From NCBI GenBank assembly GCA_038116745.1, contig JAYODW010000019.1, positions 17,869-81,868 on the forward strand: 64,000 nucleotides of DNA, given 5' to 3'. Below are positions 8,546-17,525 of this stretch, piece by piece. Position numbers and translations under genes: made by a program. Origin of the DNA: JAYODW01 sp038116745. GTDB lineage: Bacteria; Pseudomonadota; Gammaproteobacteria; Ga0077536. The notes under the pieces were generated by a model. It made no database searches. It was not told the origin of the DNA and worked only from the letters and a program-made list of their open reading frames with translations. Within the stretch, counting starts at the first letter, position 1. Every line of letters begins with the position of its first letter.

Positions 8546-8747
8546 ATGCTTCCTCCTGTTGCCCGGAGCGCGTCAAATCAGCGTCGGATTATGACCGTAA
8601 AGACAGCTGCGTCGCTGTGATGAGGACCGCTGCACGGGCGCGCCTGCGCGTCCCGGATCCCGTGGCGTAATTTGCGCCGGGGAGTTTGCGGCAAAGTGCT
8701 ACATTGCTGCCCGCATAACGATGCGAATGCGCGAGGGGAGGTTGGAC

Positions 8748-9953
8748 ATGCTCATGCTGGAAGGGATCCGGGTACTCGATTTCACACAGTATCTCGCCGG
8801 CCCGACGGTCGGCCGCCTGATGGCTGAAATGGGCGCTGAGATCATCAAGGTTGAACTGGCGCCGGGTGGTGACCCGTCGCGCATGCTGCCGATTGCAGAC
8901 AACGGACGCAGCGGCTACTTCATTCAGCAGAACCGGGGAAAGAAAAGCCTCGCTATTGATCTGCGTCAGCCGGCAGGAGACGCAGTGATCCGCGAGCTCA
9001 TCGCCGAAGTCGACGTGGTGGTGGAAAATTTCGGCCCCGGCGTCATGGAAAAGAAAGGTCTCGCCTGGAAAGAAATCCAGGCCATCAATCCGCAGGCGAT
9101 CATGGCTTCGATCTCGGCTTATGGCCGGGAGAGTCCGTTGTCGCACAAGACCGGCTATGACTGGGCGGCACAGGCCTTCTCCGGGCTCATGCATATGAAC
9201 GGTGAGCGTGATGGGCCGCCCATGCCGGTCGGGATCGGCATTGCCGATATCTCCAGCGGCGTGCACGCATTCTCAGCAATCGGCTATGCGCTGTTTCATC
9301 GATCAAGAACAAACAAAGGACAGTGGCTGGACATCAGCATGGTGGACTGCATGTTTCACATGCACGACATCTCTCTGCAGGGCTACACGCTGACCAAAGG
9401 TGCGTTCCGACCCATGCGCCAGGGCGCGCATCATGAACTGATTGCGCCATTCGGGGTGTTCAAGGGACCGAGCGGCTATATCGTCATTCTGTCCCTGCAG
9501 CTGCAATGGAAAAACGTCTGCGCCGCCCTCGGACGACCGGAACTTGAAAACCATCCGGATTACGCCGAACCCGCTACCCGCGCGGGCAAGCAGAAAGAGT
9601 TGGTCGCCATGATCGAGGCCTGGATGGCGAGCTTTGCCGATAACGACGCGGTCATTGCGCATCTCGAGCAGCATCGTGTGCCCTGCGCTCCCGTGATGGA
9701 TCCAGTCGATGCGCTGGAACATCCTTACTTTGTCGAACGCGGCATGGTGCGCCGGATCAAGGACCCGGTGATGGGCGACCTCGCGGTGCCTGGATTTCCG
9801 CTGCGCTTCTCCGAACAGCCGGAACGGCTCGATCTGACTGCTCCGCTTCTGGGGCAGCATAACGCAGAGGTGCTGCAGGATGTCCTCGGCTACAGTTCGG
9901 AACAGATCAGTGAGCTTGAGGCGTCCGGCGTGCTGGTCAGCGGCACGCGCTGA
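8748..9953 (+). CDS. CaiB/BaiF class III acyl-CoA transferase
   Basis: A 401-residue family III CoA-transferase. The N-terminal signature LEGIRVLDFTQYLAGP and the conserved RNKKSLAIDLR-like block (here RGKKSLAIDL) are visible, as is YDWAAQAFSGLM near residue 145. The catalytic aspartate expected near residue 165-170 falls in the segment after GIADISSG. These enzymes move CoA between carboxylic acids, usually at the first step of a degradation pathway. The ATG at 8748 is chosen over 8721 because GAGGGGAGG lies 7 bases before it. It is divergent from the monooxygenase and 27 bases upstream of an amidase. Confidence 0.82.
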   Translation: MLMLEGIRVLDFTQYLAGPTVGRLMAEMGAEIIKVELAPGGDPSRMLPIADNGRSGYFIQQNRGKKSLAIDLRQPAGDAVIRELIAEVDVVVENFGPGVMEKKGLAWKEIQAINPQAIMASISAYGRESPLSHKTGYDWAAQAFSGLMHMNGERDGPPMPVGIGIADISSGVHAFSAIGYALFHRSRTNKGQWLDISMVDCMFHMHDISLQGYTLTKGAFRPMRQGAHHELIAPFGVFKGPSGYIVILSLQLQWKNVCAALGRPELENHPDYAEPATRAGKQKELVAMIEAWMASFADNDAVIAHLEQHRVPCAPVMDPVDALEHPYFVERGMVRRIKDPVMGDLAVPGFPLRFSEQPERLDLTAPLLGQHNAEVLQDVLGYSSEQISELEASGVLVSGTR

Positions 9954-9980
9954 GAGATCACAAGACAGAGGGCGAAGTTA

Positions 9981-11405
9981 ATGCGTGATTTGATGCGTCG
10001 AACAATGGCCGAGCAGGCTGCGTTGATTCGTAGCGGCGAGGTCAGTGCTGCAGAAATGGTGGAGGCGGCGATTGCTGAGATCGAGCGTCTCAATCCGCGG
10101 CTGAACGCCGTCGTCATCCCGATGTTCGAGCAGGCGCGGGCGGCGCTTGCGGATCTGCGTGAAGAGCAGCCGTTCGCCGGCGTGCCGATGCTGCTCAAGG
10201 ACGTGCTGGCGGAGTACGCGGGCGCGCCGATGACGGAAGGCTCACGCTTTCTGCAGGGGTATGTATCGCCCCGTGACTCCGAACTCACCGCGCGCTATCG
10301 CCGCGCCGGGTTCATCGTCTGTGGCAAGACCAACTCACCCGAGTTTGCTTCCAAGCCCACGACGGAACCGGAACTCTACGGACCGTCACGCAACCCCTGG
10401 GATCTGGGGCGCACGCCCGGCGGCTCGTCAGGCGGGTCAGGAGCGGCTGTCGCTGCCGGCATGGTGTCGGTCGCACACGCCAACGACGGCGGCGGCTCTA
10501 CCCGGATCCCGGCGGCGCTGTGCGGGCTGGTCGGGCTGAAAGGCACGCGCGGACGCAATCCGCTGGGCCCCGAGTACGGCGATATCGGTGGCGCCGGGCT
10601 GATCTCCGAACATGTCGTCACTCGAACGGTGATGGACAGCGCGCTGATGCTTGACGTGACCGCGGGCGCTGACCCTGGCGCACCATACTTTCCACCGCCG
10701 CCACAGAGGCCCTTCGCCGCCGAGGTCGGCGCCGAGCCCGGCCGCTTGCGGATAGCGTTCAGCGCGGCGCCCTGTCTGCCGGTCGCGGTTGATCCTGCGT
10801 GTGAGCGAGGGCTGCGCGAAATCGCCGCGCTATGCGAAAGTCTCGGTCATGACGTCGAAGAAGCGCGCCCGGAAGTCTCCACAGAGCATTTTCAGGACGC
10901 GTTCACGACGGTCTGGCTCGGCATGGTGGGCTGGATGGTGAAAGACTGGCAGGCACGTACGGGGCGGACGCCGGGGCCGGACAGTTTCGAGCGGCATACG
11001 GCGAAGATGCTGGCCTACGATGCCTCCCGCAATCCTTCGGACTATGTTCTCGCGCTGAATGAGCTGCAGCGCTTTTCGCGGCAGGCGGCGCCCTTTTTTG
11101 CGCGCTACGACCTGTGGCTCACGCCGACCGCGCCTGGCCCGGCACCGCCGTTGGGGTGGTTCGATTACGACCCTTCAGCGCCCCATCAGGCCACCGAAAG
11201 GATGGAGCAGTTCCCGCGTTTCACAGCCTTTGCCAACGTCACCGGCCAGCCCGCCATCTCTCTGCCCCTGTGCTGGAGCGAGGACGGGCTTCCAATCGGG
11301 ATGCAGTTCATCGGTCGTTACGCCGACGAGGCCACACTGTTTCGGCTCGCGGCGCAGCTGGAAAGTGCGCGTCCTTGGGCGCATCGCTGGCCGGCGCTGG
11401 ACTGA
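9981..11405 (+). CDS. Amidase signature family hydrolase
   Basis: The 474-residue protein carries the full Ser-cisSer-Lys triad of the amidase signature family: Lys73 (in LLKDV), the cis-serine in GGSSGGSG at 147-154, and the nucleophilic Ser173 in DGGGSTR. The length fits aryl and fatty acid amidases; there is no GatB-like partner nearby, so it is not expected to be GatA. Together with the CoA-transferase just upstream, it may hydrolyse a carboxamide to an acid which is then loaded onto CoA. A second amidase of the same family runs convergently from 12912. Substrate is unknown. Confidence 0.82.
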   Translation: MRDLMRRTMAEQAALIRSGEVSAAEMVEAAIAEIERLNPRLNAVVIPMFEQARAALADLREEQPFAGVPMLLKDVLAEYAGAPMTEGSRFLQGYVSPRDSELTARYRRAGFIVCGKTNSPEFASKPTTEPELYGPSRNPWDLGRTPGGSSGGSGAAVAAGMVSVAHANDGGGSTRIPAALCGLVGLKGTRGRNPLGPEYGDIGGAGLISEHVVTRTVMDSALMLDVTAGADPGAPYFPPPPQRPFAAEVGAEPGRLRIAFSAAPCLPVAVDPACERGLREIAALCESLGHDVEEARPEVSTEHFQDAFTTVWLGMVGWMVKDWQARTGRTPGPDSFERHTAKMLAYDASRNPSDYVLALNELQRFSRQAAPFFARYDLWLTPTAPGPAPPLGWFDYDPSAPHQATERMEQFPRFTAFANVTGQPAISLPLCWSEDGLPIGMQFIGRYADEATLFRLAAQLESARPWAHRWPALD

Positions 11406-11420
11406 GGATCGCCGCATGAG

Positions 11421-11443
11421 GGCCTGCGCCTCAGGCGCAGGCC
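11421..11443. terminator. Hairpin between convergent amidase genes
   Basis: GGCCTGCGCC (11421-11430) pairs perfectly with GGCGCAGGCC (11434-11443) around a 3-base loop. That loop is the TCA forming the stop codon of the minus-strand amidase. There is no T-tract. It probably acts as a bidirectional stop or transcript-end-stabilising hairpin. Confidence 0.55.
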
Positions 11444-12912
11444 GCGGGGGCGCGGCGGTGCTTCGAGTGCTGTTCGTAAGCGTAAGCCCAGGACAGCAAT
11501 GGTGCTTCGCCGTAGGGCAGTCCGAGGAGTTCGATGCCGACCGGCAGACCGGCGGGGCTGAAGCCCGCAGGGACGCTGATTGAGGGCATCCAGGTCTGGG
11601 CGCCAATCAGCGTGTTGGTCGGGAAGGTAAACGTCGTCCACTTTCCGGCATCGAGATCCGCCCGACTTGGCGCTGGCACACGCGTTGTCGGAAAGACCAG
11701 CAGATCGGCGCTGGCGCGTCCCATGGCGTTAATGACTTCCTGCTGGAAACGTTCGCGCGCGGTGTAGCGGGCGTAGTAATCCGGTTCTGACCAGGGATCC
11801 TCGGGACCTTCGACAATCTGCTCGAACAGGTCCAGCTGTCGGTGATAGGCGCCGGCGGCGTGGATCTCGCGCACGCTGCGCGCAGGCGCATTCGGTCGCG
11901 CGGCGAGAAATCGATCGATGTCGTGACGCGAATGGGTGATGTAAAGCGAGGTGTATTCGATGTAGTGGTCCAGATCCGGGACCACGATATCGACGGTGCG
12001 CGCGCCTGCCGAGCGCATACAGTCGAGCGCGGTTTCCATCAGTGCATTCACCGCGCTGGCTGCGTGATCGTCGTCGGCGCCGAAAGCCTGCCGCAGGACG
12101 CCGACCGTCCGACCTTCCAGGGCTTCGGTCCGCAGCCCTGCGACATAGTCAGGGCGACCCGCGATGAGCGCGGTGGCAGTCAACGGATCGTCAGCGTCGT
12201 AACCGGCAAGAACACTCAGCAGAGCAGCAACATCGCGTACCGTGCGGCACATCGGACCTGCAGAATCCTGGAATGCGACCAGCGGGGATAGCCCGCTGCG
12301 GCTGACCAGACCCGGGGTGACTTTTAGCCCGACCAGGTTATTGAACGAAGCCGGCAGGCGGATAGAGCCGCCGGTGTCTTCGCCGACGCCGATGGTCGCC
12401 AGGTTGGCAGCAATGGCCGCGCCCGTGCCGCCGCTGGAGCCGCCGGGGTCGTGGTCGAGCGCATAAGGATTGCGGCTGATGCCGGCCTTGGATGAGACAC
12501 CGAACCAGGACGTGGCGAAATCCGGCATGGCGGTTTTGCCCAGGATCACAGCGCCTGCCTGACGCAGGCGGGTGATGACGTGAGCGTCGCGGGCGGGCAG
12601 GTAGCCGTCCATCGCGATCGAGCCGAACGTTGTCATGATGCCCGCAGTCTCAACCTGATCTTTGACCAGCACCGGGATACCGTGCAGCGGGCCGGAAAGG
12701 TCATCTTTTTTGGCAAACGCCTGATCCAGGGCACGGGCGTCAGCGAGCGCGTTGTCGTTCAGCGTGATGATGCTGTTCAGCAGCGGGCCGCTGCGGTCCA
12801 CGGATTCAATACGGTCGAGGTAGCGCTGTACGAGCTCGGCGCAGCTGAGCTCACCGGCCCGAAGGGCCTGGTGGACATCGGCAACGGTTGTCTCAAGGAT
12901 CTCGAAGGGCAT
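11431..12912 (-). CDS. Amidase signature family hydrolase
   Basis: A second amidase of 493 residues with the triad Lys84 (VLVKDQ), the cis-serine in GGSSGGTG at 157-164 and the nucleophile Ser183 in EDTGGSIR. The start at 12912 has CGGGAG 7 bases upstream and begins MPFEILETTV; the frame is open 13 codons further, without support. It differs clearly in sequence from the amidase at 9981, so this is not a recent duplication. Its divergent neighbour is an SDR. Amide or aryl-ester hydrolysis is expected, but the substrate is unknown. Confidence 0.82.
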   Translation of the reverse strand: MPFEILETTVADVHQALRAGELSCAELVQRYLDRIESVDRSGPLLNSIITLNDNALADARALDQAFAKKDDLSGPLHGIPVLVKDQVETAGIMTTFGSIAMDGYLPARDAHVITRLRQAGAVILGKTAMPDFATSWFGVSSKAGISRNPYALDHDPGGSSGGTGAAIAANLATIGVGEDTGGSIRLPASFNNLVGLKVTPGLVSRSGLSPLVAFQDSAGPMCRTVRDVAALLSVLAGYDADDPLTATALIAGRPDYVAGLRTEALEGRTVGVLRQAFGADDDHAASAVNALMETALDCMRSAGARTVDIVVPDLDHYIEYTSLYITHSRHDIDRFLAARPNAPARSVREIHAAGAYHRQLDLFEQIVEGPEDPWSEPDYYARYTARERFQQEVINAMGRASADLLVFPTTRVPAPSRADLDAGKWTTFTFPTNTLIGAQTWMPSISVPAGFSPAGLPVGIELLGLPYGEAPLLSWAYAYEQHSKHRRAPAACA

Positions 12913-13090
12913 GATCAACTCCCGGGTAGACGTGGACGCACGGCGCATCAATGAGCGGGCTGCATCGGCGGCCCGCGGCGCCGAGTGGCCGTACTATAGC
13001 CCGACCCTCTGCGGCACATCGTCGAAAGCTGGCGGTTTGCGCGGGGTCAAGTTGCTTCTGTTTTTTTTAGCTGTTGGGAGAGCGTTGAAG

Positions 13091-13870
13091 ATGGCCAGCA
13101 CGATGTTCGATCTGAGTGGGAAGACCGCCCTGATTACAGGTTCCAGCAAAGGGATCGGGCGTGCGATCGCCGAGGAGATGGCGCGGCACGGCGCGACCGT
13201 GGTGATCTCCAGCCGCAAAGCGGATAACTGCGCCGCGGTGGCCCAGGCAATCAATCATGAGCTGGCCGGCGCTCCCGGAGGCGCGGTTTCAATTCCCGCC
13301 AACATCAGCACTAAGGAGGCGCTGGAGGGGCTGGTGCGTCAGGTCCGTTCTGAGCTCGGGAAGATCGACATCCTGGTGTGTAACGCTGCAGTAAACCCGG
13401 CTTTCGGCCCCATGAGCGAGCTGCCGGATTCCGCGTTCGAGAAGATCCTCGACGTGAATATTCTGTCCAACCACTGGCTCATTCAAATGGTCCTGCCGGA
13501 GATGGTGGAGCGCCGCGACGGCAGCATCATCATCGTGTCGTCAATCGGTGGCCTGCGCGGCAATCCGCGCCTGGGGGCCTACTGCATCTCGAAGGCGGCC
13601 GACCTGCAGCTGGTCCGCAATCTGGCGGTTGAAAACGGACCCCACAACATTCGCGTGAACGCTATCTCCCCCGGTCTTGTTCGTACCGACTTCGCACGGG
13701 CGTTGTGGGAGAACCCTGAGATTCTTGAGCGGCGCGTGGCCTATGACCCGCTGCGGCGGATCGGCGAGCCGGAAGAAATTTCCGGGATCGCGGTATACCT
13801 CGCGTCACGCGCCGGCAGTTTCACTACCGGGCAGAATTTCGTCATAGACGGCGGCGCGATGATCGGATGA
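13091..13870 (+). CDS. Short-chain dehydrogenase/reductase (classical SDR)
   Basis: This 259-residue classical SDR has the cofactor motif TGSSKGIG at 16-23, an NAA motif at 98-100, and the catalytic Tyr164-x3-Lys168 in AYCISK with Ser150/151 ahead of them. The Arg42 region after the second beta strand (SSRKAD) suggests NADP(H) preference. The start at 13091 follows a GGGAG sequence; the longer frame back to 12911 crosses the intergenic region. Reaction is oxidation or reduction of a hydroxyl/keto group, substrate unknown. It ends 13 bases before the convergent DUF2797 gene. Confidence 0.85.
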   Translation: MASTMFDLSGKTALITGSSKGIGRAIAEEMARHGATVVISSRKADNCAAVAQAINHELAGAPGGAVSIPANISTKEALEGLVRQVRSELGKIDILVCNAAVNPAFGPMSELPDSAFEKILDVNILSNHWLIQMVLPEMVERRDGSIIIVSSIGGLRGNPRLGAYCISKAADLQLVRNLAVENGPHNIRVNAISPGLVRTDFARALWENPEILERRVAYDPLRRIGEPEEISGIAVYLASRAGSFTTGQNFVIDGGAMIG

Positions 13871-13883
13871 GAGCGTCGGGTGC

Positions 13884-14696
13884 TCAGGTTTCCGCGGCGA
13901 TCTCGTAGCCGGTGAACTTGCGCATGTTGATGACGCCGGTATCGAACAGCAGGTACTGTCCTTTGATGCCGTGCAGGCGGCCCTCGACGACTGGCGCCTT
14001 GTCAAAGTTATGCGAACGGATGGCGCCCGGGTATTCCATGACCGGGTAGTCAATGCTGCAGGCGGCGGATGATGCCGGTGCCAGCACGTCTTCGCCGTGC
14101 ACAGCACGGATGGCATCGAGGTCTGCCTTGATGCCGGACAGGGCAGCGGCGCTCTCGGCGGCGAGGTCGAGCTCAACTCCCGGGCCTTTGAGCATGGCGC
14201 GCCAGTTGGTCTTATCGGCCATCGAACGCGCCAGGGCAACCTCGACCAGCCCGGCGACGTGACGGGTGCGTGTTTCCATGACAGGTAACGCCTGGGTCGC
14301 GCCCTGGTCGATCCATCGGGTAGGGATCTGATTGGCCCGCGTGATGCCGACTTTGAGCCCTGAGGTGTTGGCCAGATAAACCACGTGGGTGGTCATGCAG
14401 TGGGTTTCGCCCCACTCCGGCTCGCGGCAGGTCCCCGCATCGTAGTGGCAGGTTTCGGGTTTGAGGACGCACATATCGCAGCGCGCGAGCTTCATCATGC
14501 ACGGGTAGCAGTGGCCCTGAGCAAAACTTTTGCGCGTTTCGCGTCCACAGGCGTCGCAGAAAATTCGCCCTGAAAAGCGCAGCGTCAGACGCTCGCCGAG
14601 CAGCGGATTAAGTGCGAGTCCGGATTCGCCCAGAGGCAGGGTGTATTCGACGGAGGCGCCGAGGCGGCTCTGCAGTTTGCTCAATGGACCTTGCAT
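13884..14696 (-). CDS. DUF2797 protein
   Basis: The 270-residue protein matches the DUF2797 family found across gammaproteobacteria. It has a cysteine-rich N-terminal part (FCDACGR near 47-53, CYPCMMKLARCDMC near 63-77, plus later cysteines) likely to bind zinc, then a segment VVYLANTSGLKVGITR resembling the core of the GIY-YIG nuclease fold, and an Arg-rich continuation (TRWIDQGA). Some GIY-YIG-like folds cleave DNA, but function here is unproven. The gene is single and convergent with the SDR. Confidence 0.75.
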   Translation of the reverse strand: MQGPLSKLQSRLGASVEYTLPLGESGLALNPLLGERLTLRFSGRIFCDACGRETRKSFAQGHCYPCMMKLARCDMCVLKPETCHYDAGTCREPEWGETHCMTTHVVYLANTSGLKVGITRANQIPTRWIDQGATQALPVMETRTRHVAGLVEVALARSMADKTNWRAMLKGPGVELDLAAESAAALSGIKADLDAIRAVHGEDVLAPASSAACSIDYPVMEYPGAIRSHNFDKAPVVEGRLHGIKGQYLLFDTGVINMRKFTGYEIAAET

Positions 14697-14756
14697 GGAG
14701 GCATTATGACATTCGGCTGTTGCCGCTGACCCGGGAAGAGCCGGAATCCATGTGCT

Positions 14757-14762
14757 TATAAT
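14757..14762 (+). promoter_or_regulatory. Possible -10 element upstream of the small membrane protein gene
   Basis: A perfect TATAAT lies 75 bases before the ATG at 14838, in the gap between divergent genes. No good -35 is seen at 16-18 bases upstream, so the promoter assignment is tentative. Confidence 0.35.
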
Positions 14763-14837
14763 TAAACGCCGGACAGCTCGTGCCCGCTCACGAGCGGCCT
14801 GGACTCAGAGTCAGTGCAGATTAAAGGTAATCGCCAC

Positions 14838-15134
14838 ATGGCCGACTACGACGACGAAAAGACACAGATCCTCTTCCGCCCGCCGAATATGCCGGCCTCT
14901 GCGCCACCACAGCCGGTCGCGTCCGAGGCTGCGCCACAGACTGCACCGCCGTCCGATGTGGACGTGACGTCACGTGAGGCGCGCGCACCCGCTGCACCCG
15001 TCACGCCTCCGCCCGAGCCAGCGGCTCCTGCTGCTGCTCCCCCCGCTGCAGAGAACGAGTCCTCGGGCGGTTTTCTCGTGGGCGTCGGGGTGGTCGTAGC
15101 GCTACTTATCATCGGCTACGTGCTGATGCGCTGA
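14838..15134 (+). CDS. Small tail-anchored Pro/Ala-rich protein
   Basis: The 98-residue product has an acidic N-terminus (MADYDDEKTQILFRPP), a long disordered stretch rich in Pro and Ala, and a single C-terminal membrane helix (LVGVGVVVALLIIGYVLMR) with almost nothing after it. This makes it a tail-anchored inner-membrane protein with a cytoplasmic N-terminus. The DEKTQ segment resembles phosphothreonine peptides recognised by FHA domains, but no FHA protein or kinase is nearby, so this is only a note. ATG 14838 was chosen because AAAGG lies 9 bases upstream. No family is recognised. Confidence 0.6.
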   Translation: MADYDDEKTQILFRPPNMPASAPPQPVASEAAPQTAPPSDVDVTSREARAPAAPVTPPPEPAAPAAAPPAAENESSGGFLVGVGVVVALLIIGYVLMR

Positions 15135-15159
15135 ACCGCGCTGCCGGCCGCAGCCCGGT

Positions 15160-16920
15160 TCAGGGCGTCTGTTCGGGCAGCCCGAAGACCCACAGTACGC
15201 CACCCTGCGGCACCTCCAGCTGGGTGCCGAAGGCCTTGTTCAGAAACTCCTGCTTGCGCTGCGCATCGACGCCCCAGCCTGACTGGACCGCCACATATTG
15301 TTGACCGTCAACAGCGTAGCTGACTGGAACGCCTACGACACCCGAGTTGGTCCGCTGGTGCCACAGGATTTCACCGCTCCGCGCGTCGAAGGCGCGGAAC
15401 TCGCGGTCGGAGGTGCCGCCGGAAAACACGAGGCCGCCCGCCGTCGCCAGGACCGGTCCCCAGTTGTGGGATTTGAACGTCTGCGTCCACACCTTCTGCC
15501 CGGTATTGATGTCCCAGGCCTGCAGCTCGCCGATGTGATCTGCAGCTTCGGGTAGTGGGAACACCTCGATGTTGGCGAAGGACACGCCGAGATACAGCTC
15601 GCCGGGGCGATATTTCGCGGGTTCTGCAGTGATCGCGCTGCACAGATTCTCGTTGGCAGGAATGTACAGGTAACCGGTCACGGGATTGAACGCGACCGGC
15701 GGCCAGTCCTTGCCGCCCCACAGGCTGGGACAGTATTCGGCCCGCTCTCCGGTGCGCGGCACACGCATCGGATCGTAGCTTGGCCGGCCCGATTCAGGGT
15801 CTATAGAGGTGAACACGTTCTGATGAACGTAGGGCTGCGCGCTCAGAAAATTGATCCGCTCGCCGTGCCGCTCGAGCTGCCAGAGATAGCCATTTCGGCC
15901 GGCGTGGACCAGCCCGGGTACGGTTTTGTCACCGCGCTTCAGATCGATCAGCAGGGGTGCTGCGACTTCGTCCCAGTCCCAGGAATCGGCCCAGTGATAC
16001 TGGTGGTGGGCGCGGATAGCGCCGCTGTCAATGTCCAGCGCCACGACGGAATTTGCGTACAGGTTGTCGCCGCCCCGCTGATCCGCGATCCACGGGCCCG
16101 CGTTACCGGTGCCCCAATAGGTCAGCCGGGCTTCGGGGTCATAGCTGCCGGTGACCCAGACCGAGACGCCGCCGCGTTTCCAGGCTTTTTCGCCCCAGGT
16201 TTCGTGCCCGGGTTCGCCAGGCCCCGGGACCATGAATGTTTTCCATTGAGACTTCCCGTCCTCGGCGGAGAAAGCCTGAATGAACCCACGGATCCCGAAC
16301 TCGCCGCCGGACATACCGACCAGGATCCGGCCTTCCACCGCCAGTGGGGCGAGGGTCATGTAGTAGCCCCGCAGATAGTCTTCGACCTCGACGTCCCAGA
16401 TCACTTCGCCGGTGCTTGCGGCGAGAGCAACCAGATGTGCGTCTACCGTCGCGAGATAGACCCGGTCGCCGTAAAGCGCTACGCCGCGGTTCGTGGGGTG
16501 TAGCTGGAAGAGATCGGCCGGCAGCTCGCGGCGGTAGCGCCACAGCTGATCGCCGGTGCGTGCGTCCAGCGCGATGACCTGGTTGCGGGGTGTCGTGATG
16601 AACATCACGCCGTTGTTGACGAGTGGGGGGGACTGATGCGCTTCTTCAACGCCCGTGGAGAAGGTCCAGAGAGGCCGCAGGTGCTTTACGTTTTCTGTGT
16701 TGATCTGCTCCAGCGGGCTGTAGCCCCAGCTGTCGTAGGTGCGCCGGTACATAAGCCAGTTTTCCGGCTCGGGACTGGCCAGACGCTGAGCAGACACAGC
16801 GTCGTACGCACTGGCAGGCAGCGTGAGTGCTGCGGCCATGATCAAACACGCCGCGCTGATAGCGGCCGCACTCGCGCGGCAGGGCAGCAGGGCGATGGCT
16901 TTGACTGGAAGTCGTTTCAT
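15160..16920 (-). CDS. Exported PQQ-dependent dehydrogenase (quinoprotein beta-propeller)
   Basis: The 586-residue protein begins with a signal peptide (cleavage near residue 38, PASA-YDA) and has repeated tryptophan-docking motifs of an eight-bladed quinoprotein (e.g. ALDARTGDQLWRY). Metal/PQQ ligands can be aligned to methanol dehydrogenase: Glu207 in GGEFGIRG, Asn273 in GTGNAGPW and catalytic Asp315 in SWDWDE. Asp317 two residues later is the mark of lanthanide-dependent enzymes. The adjacent Cys-Cys pair normally near residue 135 is absent. There is no cytochrome c domain, so an external electron acceptor is needed; the overlapping upstream gene encodes a Rieske protein. An alcohol or aldehyde substrate in the periplasm is expected. 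Confidence 0.83.
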   Translation of the reverse strand: MKRLPVKAIALLPCRASAAAISAACLIMAAALTLPASAYDAVSAQRLASPEPENWLMYRRTYDSWGYSPLEQINTENVKHLRPLWTFSTGVEEAHQSPPLVNNGVMFITTPRNQVIALDARTGDQLWRYRRELPADLFQLHPTNRGVALYGDRVYLATVDAHLVALAASTGEVIWDVEVEDYLRGYYMTLAPLAVEGRILVGMSGGEFGIRGFIQAFSAEDGKSQWKTFMVPGPGEPGHETWGEKAWKRGGVSVWVTGSYDPEARLTYWGTGNAGPWIADQRGGDNLYANSVVALDIDSGAIRAHHQYHWADSWDWDEVAAPLLIDLKRGDKTVPGLVHAGRNGYLWQLERHGERINFLSAQPYVHQNVFTSIDPESGRPSYDPMRVPRTGERAEYCPSLWGGKDWPPVAFNPVTGYLYIPANENLCSAITAEPAKYRPGELYLGVSFANIEVFPLPEAADHIGELQAWDINTGQKVWTQTFKSHNWGPVLATAGGLVFSGGTSDREFRAFDARSGEILWHQRTNSGVVGVPVSYAVDGQQYVAVQSGWGVDAQRKQEFLNKAFGTQLEVPQGGVLWVFGLPEQTP

Positions 16921-17525
16921 AGACTGCTCGCTCCAACGGGTGCCGAGAAGGGGCCGGTGATGACAAAGCCGAGCTCACTCTCTGCGATGCGGAGCGTCGG
17001 TAGCGCCCGGGTGGCAGGTCCGGTGACACGCGCGCCGCGTCGTCCGGCATCAAAGGTCGACGAGTGACAGGGGCAGATCAGGTATTTCTTCGCGGCATCC
17101 CAGGCGGTTATCCCGCAGGCTGCATGGGTACAGATCCCTGAATAGACAATGACGCCGCTGCCCGTCGCCTGTTCCCGCGTGTCCGGGTCCATCGCGGCCG
17201 GCTCGAGTCGCAGCGCAAGCAACTGGTTAAGGCGGGAACGTTCCCGGATTACGCCGCTCCCAGGGTCCCTTGGGTACACGAGAACAGGCTCAGCGCCCGG
17301 GGTGAGGTCCTCAGTCAATAGCACCCGGTCCTCCTCTTCCCACGACGGATAGACCAGCACGTCTCCTGGCTGCGGTGGCAGCTTGGCGGGATCGTCCGTT
17401 GCCGCGATCAGTCCGAGGGGACCTCCGCACAGGGCGGCGCCCATGGCGCATTTGAGCAGGGTGCGGCGCGCGACGCTGTTTCCCGGCAGGGGCGGCGTGC
17501 CCTCGTTTTTTGTGGCGTTGGTCAT
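16917..17525 (-). CDS. Tat-exported Rieske [2Fe-2S] protein
   Basis: This 202-residue protein has a twin-arginine leader (VARRTLLKCAMGAAL) and a C-terminal Rieske domain with both cluster motifs: CTHAACGI at about 132-139 and CPCHSS at about 151-156. The motifs and extra cysteines match the disulfide-stabilised Rieske proteins of bc1-type complexes, but there are no cytochrome b or c1 genes here. Its stop overlaps the start of the PQQ dehydrogenase (ATGA), and its own start overlaps the SDR stop. I infer that it is the periplasmic electron acceptor of the dehydrogenase, anchored by its uncleaved leader. Confidence 0.82.
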   Translation of the reverse strand: MTNATKNEGTPPLPGNSVARRTLLKCAMGAALCGGPLGLIAATDDPAKLPPQPGDVLVYPSWEEEDRVLLTEDLTPGAEPVLVYPRDPGSGVIRERSRLNQLLALRLEPAAMDPDTREQATGSGVIVYSGICTHAACGITAWDAAKKYLICPCHSSTFDAGRRGARVTGPATRALPTLRIAESELGFVITGPFSAPVGASSL

